Positions 1 to 6,382 of a stretch of 8,074 nt of DNA are shown in pieces (position 1 is the stretch's first letter; each line of letters begins with the position of its first letter). The notes under the pieces were generated by a model, which was given only the letters and a program-made list of their open reading frames with translations, ran no database searches and was not told where the DNA came from. Made by a program: the position numbers and the translations under genes. The stretch comes from Lachnospiraceae bacterium (GTDB taxonomy: Bacteria > Bacillota_A > Clostridia > Lachnospirales > Lachnospiraceae): assembly GCA_017613595.1 (NCBI GenBank), contig JAGADM010000074.1:1-8074 (forward strand), in the 5' to 3' direction.

Positions 1-469
1 ACTTGGTACCGTAAATGGTATTGTTCTCACAGATGTAAACATAGTCCGCATTCTCATCGATCGGAAGATCGGAGCAATCCGGAATATAGGAAAATGTCTT
101 GTCTTCACTCGAAGCGATGCACTTTGCATCACCGAACTTCTGCGCTTCCTTGAAAGCTCTCTTAGCCCACTGACCGGTTACGATGTAATCGGCAACCCTG
201 TTTTTCATAAGGTTCATGGGGATCATCGCGAACTGAAGGTGTGCGCCGCCCTGAAGGAACAGCACCTTGTAGTTGTCCGGGATGTTCAGAAGATCACGGA
301 GATCCTGCTCTGCATCCTTGATGATCTTGTCAAATACTTTGGAGCGGTGGCTCATCTCCATTACGGACTGACCGCTTCCCTGGTAGTCGAGCATCTCTGC
401 TGCGGCTTCCTTCAATACTTCCTCCGGCAGTACAGCCGGGCCCGCGGAAAAGTTATAAACTCTTGCCAT
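1..469 (-). CDS. serC: Phosphoserine aminotransferase, N-terminal part (cut by window edge)
   Basis: Encodes the first 156 residues of phosphoserine aminotransferase, a cytosolic PLP enzyme that moves an amino group from glutamate to 3-phosphohydroxypyruvate in serine synthesis (and acts on a related vitamin B6 intermediate in some bacteria). Seen directly: the family N-terminus NFSAGPAVLPEEVL at residues 6-19, the GQSVMEMSHRS motif near residues 33-43, and the cofactor-side loop FLQGGAHLQFAMIPMNL near residues 71-87. From memory this loop usually reads GGAS rather than GGAH, so the His may be a lineage variant. The ATG is preceded by a full AAAGGAGG site 8 nt upstream (478-485), which fixes the start. 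The PLP lysine and C-terminus lie beyond the left edge. A consensus promoter and a structured leader precede it, and a terminator separates it from the gene upstream, so it is probably expressed independently of trp. In Clostridia serA often follows serC; that cannot be checked here. Confidence 0.96.
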   Translation of the reverse strand, partial: MARVYNFSAGPAVLPEEVLKEAAAEMLDYQGSGQSVMEMSHRSKVFDKIIKDAEQDLRDLLNIPDNYKVLFLQGGAHLQFAMIPMNLMKNRVADYIVTGQWAKRAFKEAQKFGDAKCIASSEDKTFSYIPDCSDLPIDENADYVYICENNTIYGTK

Positions 470-576
470 GGTAATTTCCTCCTTTAGAATATATCGGTTT
501 ACTGCCTTCCGGGCAGCTCGGTGTGTATGGCTTGTTCGCGATACCGGGAGACACTATCTGCCGATATCACCATACG
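470..576 (-). promoter_or_regulatory. Structured 5' leader of serC, candidate cis-regulatory RNA
   Basis: About 107 nt between the predicted transcription start and the serC ATG is rich in complementary segments. One fold has GTATGG (575-570) pairing with CCATAC (530-525), enclosing an 8-bp helix GATATCGG (568-561) with CCGGTATC (547-540, one G-U pair) and a 13-nt loop. GTGT in that loop (554-551) can pair with ACAC (524-521). A third hairpin, CTGCC (516-512) with GGCAG (506-502), follows. A competing 7-bp helix joins ATATCGG (567-561) to CCGATAT (497-491), ending 5 nt before the ribosome site. I recognise no known riboswitch class and see no T-box core. The pairings are seen; a regulatory role is inference. 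Confidence 0.45.
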
Positions 577-582
577 GAAATA

Positions 583-611
583 ATTGTATTCTTTATCCGC
601 CGAAAAGTCAA
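583..611 (-). promoter_or_regulatory. Sigma-A-type promoter of serC
   Basis: On the minus strand TTGACT (611-606) and TACAAT (588-583) are separated by exactly 17 nt, each one base from the consensus -35 and -10 boxes. The expected start is near 576. The promoter lies just downstream of the terminator at 636-673, in the right place to start an independent serC transcript. Confidence 0.85.
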
Positions 612-635
612 TAACGCATTGTACCCTTTTCCGCG

Positions 636-673
636 AAAAAACCGAGGGTGCAACAACCCGTTGCACCCCCGGT
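636..673 (-). terminator. Intrinsic terminator after the membrane-protein gene
   Basis: On the minus strand a stem of GGGTGCAA/TTGCACCC (668-661 with 653-646) is extended by ACCG/CGGT across one mismatch, with a 7-nt loop (660-654), and is followed directly by a run of six T (641-636). This is a textbook rho-independent terminator. It lies 42 nt past the stop codon at 716 and before the serC promoter. It should end transcripts from the membrane-protein promoter and any readthrough from the trp operon. Confidence 0.93.
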
Positions 674-715
674 CCGAATGATTCTTATTTCATGACAAAT
701 GCGCCGTTACGGTTA

Positions 716-1183
716 TCAGTACCGGCTGTTCATCTCATGCAGCTGCCGCGCCATTTCCTCCATCTTCGTCTGCCGGATCTGGTAGATCGCAAGCGCAAGC
801 GGAGCCCACATCAGAAGGCACAGGAGGCCGATGATGACGAAAAGGATGATCCGTAAAAACGTGGACGGCGGATAGTATACCTCGCCCGGCTTCGAATCGA
901 GCACGTAGGCCTCGGCCTTTTCGCCGACACTGACCTTCCGGTTCAGTATGGCTTTGGCCGTAACCTTCTTGCCCTGGTCGTTTTCATAGCTGACGGTTAC
1001 GTTCTGTTTATTGCCCATCTCAATAATCTTTTCCACCGTACAGATCTTGATCTTTCCGTCGCGTACATACTCTCTCTCAACCTTCGTCGCGTGATTGTAC
1101 GCGAAAAGGAACAGGATCGGTGTAATGACTCCGATCAGAACCCTCCAGGTGATTCCCCAGACGGTAATCGTCTTATTTTGCAT
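716..1183 (-). CDS. Small two-pass membrane protein, DUF3592-like
   Basis: A 155-residue protein of unknown function. Seen: a short N-terminus, a hydrophobic segment at about residues 9-29, a soluble middle of about 75 residues, a second long hydrophobic segment at about 109-134, and a charged C-terminal tail. The middle has a beta-rich look, with a VTVSYENDQGKKVTA stretch near 62-76 and VGEKAEAYVLDSKPGEVYY near 86-104. That spacing (polar strand, 'VGE', then a D-x-K/N-P turn before the second membrane segment) resembles the DUF3592 family as I remember it; this is a resemblance, not a search result. The start is supported by AAAGGGG 8-14 nt upstream. Tandem stops TGA TAA end the frame. It follows trpA by 137 nt but has its own extended -10 promoter and ends at a strong terminator. 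Three Trp residues in 155 contrast with the Trp-poor operon proteins upstream. Nothing in it suggests a tryptophan-specific role. Confidence 0.88.
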   Translation of the reverse strand: MQNKTITVWGITWRVLIGVITPILFLFAYNHATKVEREYVRDGKIKICTVEKIIEMGNKQNVTVSYENDQGKKVTAKAILNRKVSVGEKAEAYVLDSKPGEVYYPPSTFLRIILFVIIGLLCLLMWAPLALAIYQIRQTKMEEMARQLHEMNSRY

Positions 1184-1273
1184 AATGCTTCACCCCTTTC
1201 CTTATGCCCTACCGCGGTCCGGATGCCTGCTTCCCGCAATGAGAAACCACCCCATGCCTCCGGCCTTTCAATC

Positions 1274-1302
1274 ATCATAGCAGACCGGAAAAGCGTTGTA
1301 AA
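1274..1302 (-). promoter_or_regulatory. Extended -10 promoter for the membrane-protein gene
   Basis: Minus-strand TTTACA (1302-1297) and TATGAT (1279-1274) are spaced 17 nt apart, and the -10 box is preceded by TG-C, matching the extended -10 form TGnTATAAT. The start would fall near 1267, giving a leader of about 83 nt before the ATG at 1183. The trpA stop codon is only 19 nt upstream of the -35 box, and I see no terminator between, so this promoter probably adds to readthrough from trp. Confidence 0.75.
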
Positions 1303-1320
1303 CAGAAATCGCCTGATTCT

Positions 1321-2100
1321 CTAACGGATTGCGTCCTTCATCGAGCGCACGTATTCGCCGACATGGGCGGGTGCGTCCTTTCCGTACGCGGCAAGGATCT
1401 TCACGATGGCGGAACCGACGATAACGCCGTCCGCGACCTTTGCCATGGCAGCCGCCTGCTCGGGTTTTGAGATACCGAAACCGATCGCGCACGGAACGTC
1501 CGTGTTCTTCCGCACCTCTTCCGCAATGGAGGCAAGGTCAGTCCGGATCTCGCTTCTCGTACCGGTCACGCCGAGACTCGAAACGAGATAGACAAAGCCT
1601 TCCGCCTCCTTCGCAATCATTGAGATGCGCTGTGCCGAGGTCGGAGCGATCAGCGAGATGAGAGCCACGCCGTGCTTTCTGCAGTACGGCAGGAACTCCT
1701 CCTTTTCCTCAAACGGTACGTCGGGGAGGATCAGTCCGTCGATACCGGTCTCTTCGCATTTTGCGAGGAAACGCTCCGGGTCATAGGAATACACAACGTT
1801 AGCATAGGTCATGAACACGAGCGGGACGGTTATGTCCTTTCGGAGCTCGCGTACAAGGTCGAAAACAAGGTCGGTCGTTACGCCGCCCGAGAGGGCTCTC
1901 ACATTTGCCTCCTGGATGACCGGACCTTCGGCGGTCGGATCGGAGAACGGGATGCCGAGCTCGATCAGGTCGGCGCCGTTCGCAACGGCCTCTCTTACTG
2001 CCGCGGCGGTTGTCGCAAGATCGGGATCGCCGCAGGTGATAAATGCGATAAATGCCTTGCCGTTACGAAACGCGGAGGCAATTCGGTTATTCTTACTCAT
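1321..2100 (-). CDS. trpA: Tryptophan synthase alpha chain
   Basis: A 259-residue cytosolic TIM-barrel enzyme that cleaves indole-3-glycerol phosphate to indole and glyceraldehyde 3-phosphate; indole then passes through a tunnel to TrpB. Seen: FITCGDPD at residues 20-27, the catalytic ELGIPFSDP segment with Glu47 (equivalent to Salmonella Glu49), PDVPFEE near the middle, the [11 protein letters not shown] phosphate-side loop, the GFGIS phosphate-binding loop and VIVGSAIV near the end. Length is normal for the family. The position matching Salmonella catalytic Asp60 is Glu58 here (FSDPTAEGP instead of FSDPLADGP). The start is the ATG that overlaps the trpB stop by 8 nt (ATGAGTAA), preceded by GGGGAGG; the frame stays open further upstream only because it runs inside trpB. 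Translational coupling to trpB fits the 1:1 complex. Last gene of the operon; no terminator follows directly. Confidence 0.98.
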   Translation of the reverse strand: MSKNNRIASAFRNGKAFIAFITCGDPDLATTAAAVREAVANGADLIELGIPFSDPTAEGPVIQEANVRALSGGVTTDLVFDLVRELRKDITVPLVFMTYANVVYSYDPERFLAKCEETGIDGLILPDVPFEEKEEFLPYCRKHGVALISLIAPTSAQRISMIAKEAEGFVYLVSSLGVTGTRSEIRTDLASIAEEVRKNTDVPCAIGFGISKPEQAAAMAKVADGVIVGSAIVKILAAYGKDAPAHVGEYVRSMKDAIR

Positions 2101-3283
2101 GGATATCCTCCCCTCTGTAGCGGGCGATTGCCGCGCAGTCCTTGTCGCCACGGCCGGAAACGGTAATGACCATGATCTGATCTTTCCCCATCGTCGGCGC
2201 GAGCTTTCTCGCGTATGCAACCGCGTGCGCGGATTCAATGGCGGGAATGATGCCTTCGGTCCGCGACAGATACTCAAACGCTTCCACAGCCTCCACGTCG
2301 GTTACCGGCACATATTCCGCTCTTCCGATATCGTAAAGGTGCGCGTGCTCCGGACCGATTCCCGGGTAGTCAAGACCCGCGGAGATGGAGTACACCGGAG
2401 CGATCTGGCCGAACTCATCCTGACAGAAATACGACTTCATGCCGTGGAATATGCCGAGCTTACCGTTCGCGATGGTCGCCGCGGTCTCCTTTGTATTGAC
2501 GCCGCGTCCTGCCGCCTCGCAGCCGATCAGACGGACGCTCTTATCTTCGATGAAATGGTAGAACGAACCCATCGCGTTCGAGCCGCCGCCGACACACGCG
2601 AGAACCGCATCGGGAAGGCGTCCTTCCTTTTCAAGCATCTGCTCTTTGATCTCCTTTGAGATCACTGCCTGGAAGTCGCGGACGATCGTCGGGAACGGGT
2701 GCGGCCCCATAACGGAGCCGAGGCAGTAATGGGTATCGCTGATCCGGTTCGTCCATTCGCGCATTGCCTCCGAAACCGCGTCCTTCAGCGTCGCGGTACC
2801 GGTTTTCACGGGGATGACGGTAGCGCCGAGAAGACGCATGCGGTACACATTTAACGCCTGCCGCTTCGTGTCCTCCTCGCCCATGAATACAACGCATTCC
2901 ATGCCCATCAGCGCCGCCGCGGTTGCCGTTGCAACGCCGTGCTGTCCCGCGCCGGTTTCCGCGATCAGACGGGTCTTGCCCATCTTCTTCGCGAGAAGCG
3001 CCTGGCCGAGCACGTTGTTGATCTTATGGGAACCGGTGTGATTCAAATCCTCGCGCTTCAGATAGATCTTTGCTCCGCCGAGGTCCTTCGTCATCTTTTC
3101 CGCATAGTAAAGTCTTGAAGGGCGTCCCGCGTACTCATTGAAGAGGTCTGAAAGCTCCCTATTGAAATCGGGATCGTTCTTATAGTGGTTGTAGGCTTCC
3201 TCAAGCTCATTGACCGCATTCATCAGCGTTTCGGGAATATACTGTCCGCCGTGAATACCGAATCTTCCGTTTGGATTGCTCAT
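2093..3283 (-). CDS. trpB: Tryptophan synthase beta chain
   Basis: A 396-residue PLP enzyme that condenses indole with L-serine to give tryptophan; works as an alpha2-beta2 complex with TrpA. Seen: N-terminal [13 protein letters not shown], the [14 protein letters not shown] motif with PLP lysine Lys87, AETGAGQHG with catalytic Glu109 (both at the same numbers as in Salmonella), the cofactor phosphate loop GGGSN at 232-236, and the C-terminal SGRGDKD segment. The length and motifs mark it as the ordinary TrpB1 type that pairs with TrpA rather than the longer TrpB2. The start ATG overlaps the trpF stop in an ATGA junction, so its translation is probably coupled to trpF. Its end overlaps trpA by 8 nt. 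No unusual residues noticed in the active site. Consumes serine, which links the operon to the serC gene further along. Confidence 0.99.
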   Translation of the reverse strand: MSNPNGRFGIHGGQYIPETLMNAVNELEEAYNHYKNDPDFNRELSDLFNEYAGRPSRLYYAEKMTKDLGGAKIYLKREDLNHTGSHKINNVLGQALLAKKMGKTRLIAETGAGQHGVATATAAALMGMECVVFMGEEDTKRQALNVYRMRLLGATVIPVKTGTATLKDAVSEAMREWTNRISDTHYCLGSVMGPHPFPTIVRDFQAVISKEIKEQMLEKEGRLPDAVLACVGGGSNAMGSFYHFIEDKSVRLIGCEAAGRGVNTKETAATIANGKLGIFHGMKSYFCQDEFGQIAPVYSISAGLDYPGIGPEHAHLYDIGRAEYVPVTDVEAVEAFEYLSRTEGIIPAIESAHAVAYARKLAPTMGKDQIMVITVSGRGDKDCAAIARYRGEDIHE

Positions 3284-3912
3284 AACGTCTCCTTTCTTAC
3301 CGCGTCACAGAACGCCTGCATCTTCGCCGCGTCCTTGACGCCTTCCGTTTCGATGCCCGAACTGACATCGACGGCAAATGGATGTACCTCGCGTATTGCT
3401 TCCGCGACCGTTTCGGGGCTCATTCCCCCGGCGAGGAAAAACGGTCTGTTGAAGTCTTTCAGAATCGTCCGGTCAAATGCTTCGCCGGTGCCGGCTCCCG
3501 AGTCTAACAGGATGTAATCGGCGGAACACCGGGCCGCTTCAGTGAGGATTGCCGCTGCTTCCGAACCCGGCTCTGTACCGGCTGTTCCGAGACGGAACGC
3601 TTTGATAACCGGTTTGTCCGTCAGCGTGCGGAGCGTCCGGATGTAATCCTCGTCCTCCGCTCCGTGAAGCTGCGCAATATCGATCACGCCGTCGGTGAGA
3701 AGCTTTGCAACCTGCTCCGGCGGTTCATTTACGAAGACGCCGACGGCTTTGATTTCTTCCGCGAGAAGTACTTTCAGCGAAGCCGCTTTTTCGGGTGTCA
3801 CGTACCGCTTGCTTTTCTTCGCGAAGACCAGTCCGATGTAGTCCGGCCTTAAACGGTTCGCCGCTTCTATATCTTCCGCGCGGGTAAGCCCGCACAGTTT
3901 AATCTCTGTCAT
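3280..3912 (-). CDS. trpF: Phosphoribosylanthranilate isomerase
   Basis: A 210-residue cytosolic TIM-barrel enzyme converting N-(5-phosphoribosyl)anthranilate to the open-chain carboxyphenylamino deoxyribulose phosphate by an Amadori rearrangement. Seen: KLCGLTR with the general base Cys7, [12 protein letters not shown] near 27-38, QLHG at 81-84, the catalytic acid Asp137 in [18 protein letters not shown] near 158-164 and VDVSSGIE at 181-188. Length fits the free-standing enzyme; it is not fused to TrpC as it is in E. coli. I chose the ATG at 3912: it gives the family N-terminus MTEIKLCG and follows a GGCGGAAAGG site. A TTG at 4005 would add 31 residues of unfamiliar sequence overlapping trpC and is rejected. 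The 61-nt gap to trpC is very GC-rich with a small hairpin (about 3938-3954) and no T-tract. The end overlaps trpB (ATGA). Confidence 0.97.
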   Translation of the reverse strand: MTEIKLCGLTRAEDIEAANRLRPDYIGLVFAKKSKRYVTPEKAASLKVLLAEEIKAVGVFVNEPPEQVAKLLTDGVIDIAQLHGAEDEDYIRTLRTLTDKPVIKAFRLGTAGTEPGSEAAAILTEAARCSADYILLDSGAGTGEAFDRTILKDFNRPFFLAGGMSPETVAEAIREVHPFAVDVSSGIETEGVKDAAKMQAFCDAVRKETL

Positions 3913-3973
3913 GATATGTGCCTTTCCGCCGTCTGCGCGGGGGATTCCGCCCCGGCTTCCGGCTGCCGCCGTT

Positions 3974-4762
3974 TCACTGCCGCGCCGTTCCGCGGAGTTC
4001 CGCAAGCTTTGCCTTCTTGTCAGAAGCCTTCATCAGGGTTTCTCCGACAAGCACCGCGTCAACGCCGCTTCTTCGAAGCGCTTCGACATCCTCCGCGGTC
4101 TTCACGCCGCTTTCGGAAACAAAGAGGACGTCCAGCGGTACCATTTCCCGCAGTTTCCGGCTGTTCGATGTGTCCACCGTAAAATCCTTAAGGTTCCGGT
4201 TGTTGACGCCGATTATCCGTGCTCCCGCACGAAGCGCCGTCTCGATCTCGGTCTCGTCATGCGCTTCCGTAAGGGCATCCAGTCCGAGCGAATCACAGAT
4301 GGAAAGATATTCGCGGATCTGCGCTTCATCGAGGATCGAAACGATGAGAAGCACCGCCGACGCGCCGAGAAGCTTTGCCTCGTAGATCATATACGGGTCG
4401 ACCGTGAAATCTTTCCGAAGACACGGTATCGAAACCTGCGCGGCGATCTTTCGAAGGTATTCATCGCTTCCGAGAAACCATTTCGGCTCGGTCAGAACCG
4501 AGATCGCGTCCGCGCCCGCCGCCTCATATTCCTTCGCGATGTGAAGGTACGGGAAGTCCGGCGCGATCAGCCCCTTTGAGGGCGAGGCCTTCTTACATTC
4601 GCAGATAAAGGAGATTCCTTCGCGGGACAATGCCGAGATAAAGCGTCCGGGTTTCTTCGGAAGTTCCTCCGCCATGGACCGGATTGCGGCAAAGGGGATA
4701 ACCTTCTTCGCTTCCTCCGTCCGAAACCTTGCATGTTCCGCAAGCTGTTCCAAAATGTTCAC
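3974..4762 (-). CDS. trpC: Indole-3-glycerol phosphate synthase
   Basis: A 262-residue (GTG start) cytosolic TIM-barrel enzyme that closes the indole ring, giving indole-3-glycerol phosphate with loss of CO2 and water. Seen in order: FICECKKASPSKG with the first active-site lysine, AAGADAISVLTEPKWFLGS, CLRKDF with the catalytic lysine, LTEAH with the catalytic glutamate, IGVNNRNL with the substrate-binding Asn, SESGV with the phosphate-binding serine, and VLVGETLM near the end. Stand-alone, not fused to TrpF. Start choice: an ATG at 4771 directly abuts the only GGAGG (4772-4776), leaving no spacing, while GTG at 4762 lies 9 nt from it and yields MNILEQLAEHAR, which matches the usual IGPS N-terminus. 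I prefer GTG; if the ATG is used the protein gains only Met-Lys-His. It begins 17 nt after the trpD stop (8 nt for the ATG). Confidence 0.96.
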   Translation of the reverse strand: MNILEQLAEHARFRTEEAKKVIPFAAIRSMAEELPKKPGRFISALSREGISFICECKKASPSKGLIAPDFPYLHIAKEYEAAGADAISVLTEPKWFLGSDEYLRKIAAQVSIPCLRKDFTVDPYMIYEAKLLGASAVLLIVSILDEAQIREYLSICDSLGLDALTEAHDETEIETALRAGARIIGVNNRNLKDFTVDTSNSRKLREMVPLDVLFVSESGVKTAEDVEALRRSGVDAVLVGETLMKASDKKAKLAELRGTARQ

Positions 4763-4771
4763 GTGTTTCAT

Positions 4772-4776
4772 CCTCC
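4772..4776 (-). promoter_or_regulatory. Ribosome binding site deciding the trpC start
   Basis: Minus-strand GGAGG touches the ATG at 4771 with no spacer but is 9 nt from an in-frame GTG at 4762. Normal Firmicute spacing is about 5-10 nt, so the site supports the GTG start of trpC. Confidence 0.65.
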
Positions 4777-4779
4777 GTG

Positions 4780-5802
4780 TTACTCGGGACGGTTGCTGAC
4801 CTCGATGATCTTTTCGAGTGTCTCCGTAGCCTTACCGGAATCGATCAGCTCGGCCGCCAGCCGGATACCGTCCGCCATGCTGTCCGCTTTTCCGGCGATG
4901 TATAATGATGCGCCGGCGTTCATCAGAACCGCGTTGCGCTTGTGCCCTTTTTCGCCTGCGAGAATGGCGCGTGTGATGGCCGCGTTGTCCGCAGGGGTAC
5001 CGCCCTTCAGATCGTCCTTCGTGCAGCTGGCAAATCCGAAATCTTCGGGCTTAACCACGGTCGTACGGAACCATCCGTCGCGGATCTCACATATCTTGGT
5101 CGGCGCGCTCATGCTGATCTCGTCCAGTTTGTCGAGTCCGTATACTACCATGCCGCGCTTTACGCCGAGGTTTACAAGAACCTGCGCGAGCGGCTCCACG
5201 AGATACTCATCGTAAACGCCGAGAAGCTGCATCGTCGGATGACCGGGGTTCGTGAGGGGTCCGAGAATGTTGAATACGGTACGGAAGCCGAGTTCCTTAC
5301 GGATCGGTCCGACATACTTCATCGAGGTGTGATACTTCTGCGCGAAGAAGAAGCACATGCCGGCTTCTTTGAGAAGCTCGACGCAGCGCTCCGGACTCTG
5401 CTGGATGTTTACGCCGAGTGCCTCGAGGCAGTCCGCCGTTCCGCAAAGGGACGAAGCCGCGCGGTTGCCGTGCTTTGCGACCTTTACACCGCCGGCCGCC
5501 GCAACGATGGCCGCCGTCGTCGAGATGTTAAAGCTCTGCGCGTTGTCTCCGCCAGTGCCGACGATTTCGAACACGTCCATACCGGTGTTAACCTGAATCG
5601 CGTGGTCTCTCATGGCTGCCGCACAGCCTGCGATTTCATCGGTCGTCTCGGCTCTCGCGCTCTTCGTGGAAAGGGATGCGAGAAATGCCGCGTTCTGCGT
5701 CGCGGTCGTCTCGCCGCTCATAATCTCGTTCATTACCGCATATGCCTCATCGTAGGTAAGGTCTTCCTTGCTTACAATCTTTACAATCGCTTCTTTAATC
5801 AT
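4780..5802 (-). CDS. trpD: Anthranilate phosphoribosyltransferase
   Basis: A 340-residue cytosolic enzyme that transfers the phosphoribosyl group of PRPP to anthranilate. It belongs to the class-III-type phosphoribosyltransferase fold: an N-terminal helical domain (about residues 1-70) followed by an alpha/beta domain. Seen: GTGGD at 82-86, which binds the PRPP pyrophosphate, NIST at 92-95, KHGNRAASS at 110-118, the NILGPLTNP segment in the middle, and DEIS near residues 227-230, which takes part in magnesium and PRPP binding. Length is normal. It is free-standing, not fused to the TrpG glutaminase domain as in enteric bacteria. The ATG has AAAGGAG 8 nt upstream and lies 16 nt after the trpG stop, so it is co-transcribed and probably initiates with its own strong site. 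Ends in TAA just before trpC. Confidence 0.99.
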   Translation of the reverse strand: MIKEAIVKIVSKEDLTYDEAYAVMNEIMSGETTATQNAAFLASLSTKSARAETTDEIAGCAAAMRDHAIQVNTGMDVFEIVGTGGDNAQSFNISTTAAIVAAAGGVKVAKHGNRAASSLCGTADCLEALGVNIQQSPERCVELLKEAGMCFFFAQKYHTSMKYVGPIRKELGFRTVFNILGPLTNPGHPTMQLLGVYDEYLVEPLAQVLVNLGVKRGMVVYGLDKLDEISMSAPTKICEIRDGWFRTTVVKPEDFGFASCTKDDLKGGTPADNAAITRAILAGEKGHKRNAVLMNAGASLYIAGKADSMADGIRLAAELIDSGKATETLEKIIEVSNRPE

Positions 5803-5818
5803 GGTCTTATCTCCTTTG

Positions 5819-6382
5819 CTATTTCAAAAAATTTCCGAGTATCTTTTTCCCGTCAGGCGTCAGGATTGATTCGGGATGGAACTGTACACCGTAGATCGGA
5901 TAGTCGCGGTGCTTTACCGCCATCACTTCGCCGTCTTCGGTCACTGCCGTGACAAGCAGTTCTTCGGGGATTGTATCGGGATCCGCCGCTAACGAATGGT
6001 ACCGCGCCACCGTCGTTTTTTCGGGGCAGCCCCGAAACAGCGGGCATTCCGTATCAAGTTTCACAACCGACTGCTTTCCGTGCATCAGCTGCTTCGCGTA
6101 GGTTACGGTCGCGCCGAATGCGGCGCATATCGCCTGGTGCCCGAGGCACACACCGAGGATCGGGATCTCGCGGCCGAGTTCCTTTGCCGCCTCTATGATG
6201 ATTCCCGCGTCCTCCGGCCGTCCGGGACCGGGGGAAAGGATAATGTGCGACGGTTTTAATTCCCGGATTTCTTCGATCGTCATCTCATCGTTACGGATGA
6301 CGCGGATGTCCGGATTGATTTCTCCGACATACTGGTAAAGGTTGTAGGAGAAGCTGTCGTAGTTGTCAATTAAGAGTATCAT
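5819..6382 (-). CDS. trpG: Anthranilate synthase component II, glutamine amidotransferase
   Basis: A 187-residue class I glutamine amidotransferase that releases ammonia from glutamine and feeds it to TrpE for anthranilate synthesis. Seen: [14 protein letters not shown] at the N-terminus, ILSPGPGRP with the oxyanion-region glycines near 48-56, the nucleophile Cys79 in GVCLGHQ, the HGK segment at 101-103 and the HPES pair His169/Glu171 completing the triad. The paralogue PabA looks very similar and one TrpG serves both pathways in some Bacillales, so a second role in folate synthesis is possible, but location directly after trpE argues for tryptophan. The start ATG overlaps the trpE TGA (ATGA), with GAGGAG inside the end of trpE; the longer open frame upstream lies within trpE and is not used. 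Translational coupling fits the TrpE:TrpG complex. Confidence 0.98.
   Translation of the reverse strand: MILLIDNYDSFSYNLYQYVGEINPDIRVIRNDEMTIEEIRELKPSHIILSPGPGRPEDAGIIIEAAKELGREIPILGVCLGHQAICAAFGATVTYAKQLMHGKQSVVKLDTECPLFRGCPEKTTVARYHSLAADPDTIPEELLVTAVTEDGEVMAVKHRDYPIYGVQFHPESILTPDGKKILGNFLK

Noticed and set aside
1202..1255. A 17-codon minus-strand ORF (begins MGWFLIAG) between trpA and the membrane-protein gene, with one Trp codon
   Set aside because: The only ribosome site (GGAGG) is one nucleotide from its ATG, it has a single Trp codon, and no terminator/antiterminator pair follows.
3913..3973. Terminator or attenuator in the GC-rich trpC-trpF spacer (CGGGG/CCCCG hairpin about 3938-3954)
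   Set aside because: The stem is short and no T-tract follows on the coding strand; it looks like ordinary GC-rich spacer.
3913..4005. N-terminal extension of TrpF from a TTG at 4005
   Set aside because: It would overlap trpC, lacks a good ribosome site, and adds low-complexity residues not found in the family; ATG at 3912 gives the normal MTEIKLCG start.
4942..5952. Long plus-strand open frame of 336 codons opposite trpD
   Set aside because: It is the antisense shadow of trpD, extending into the end of trpG; the trpD protein has all family motifs, and the plus-strand translation has no recognisable domain.
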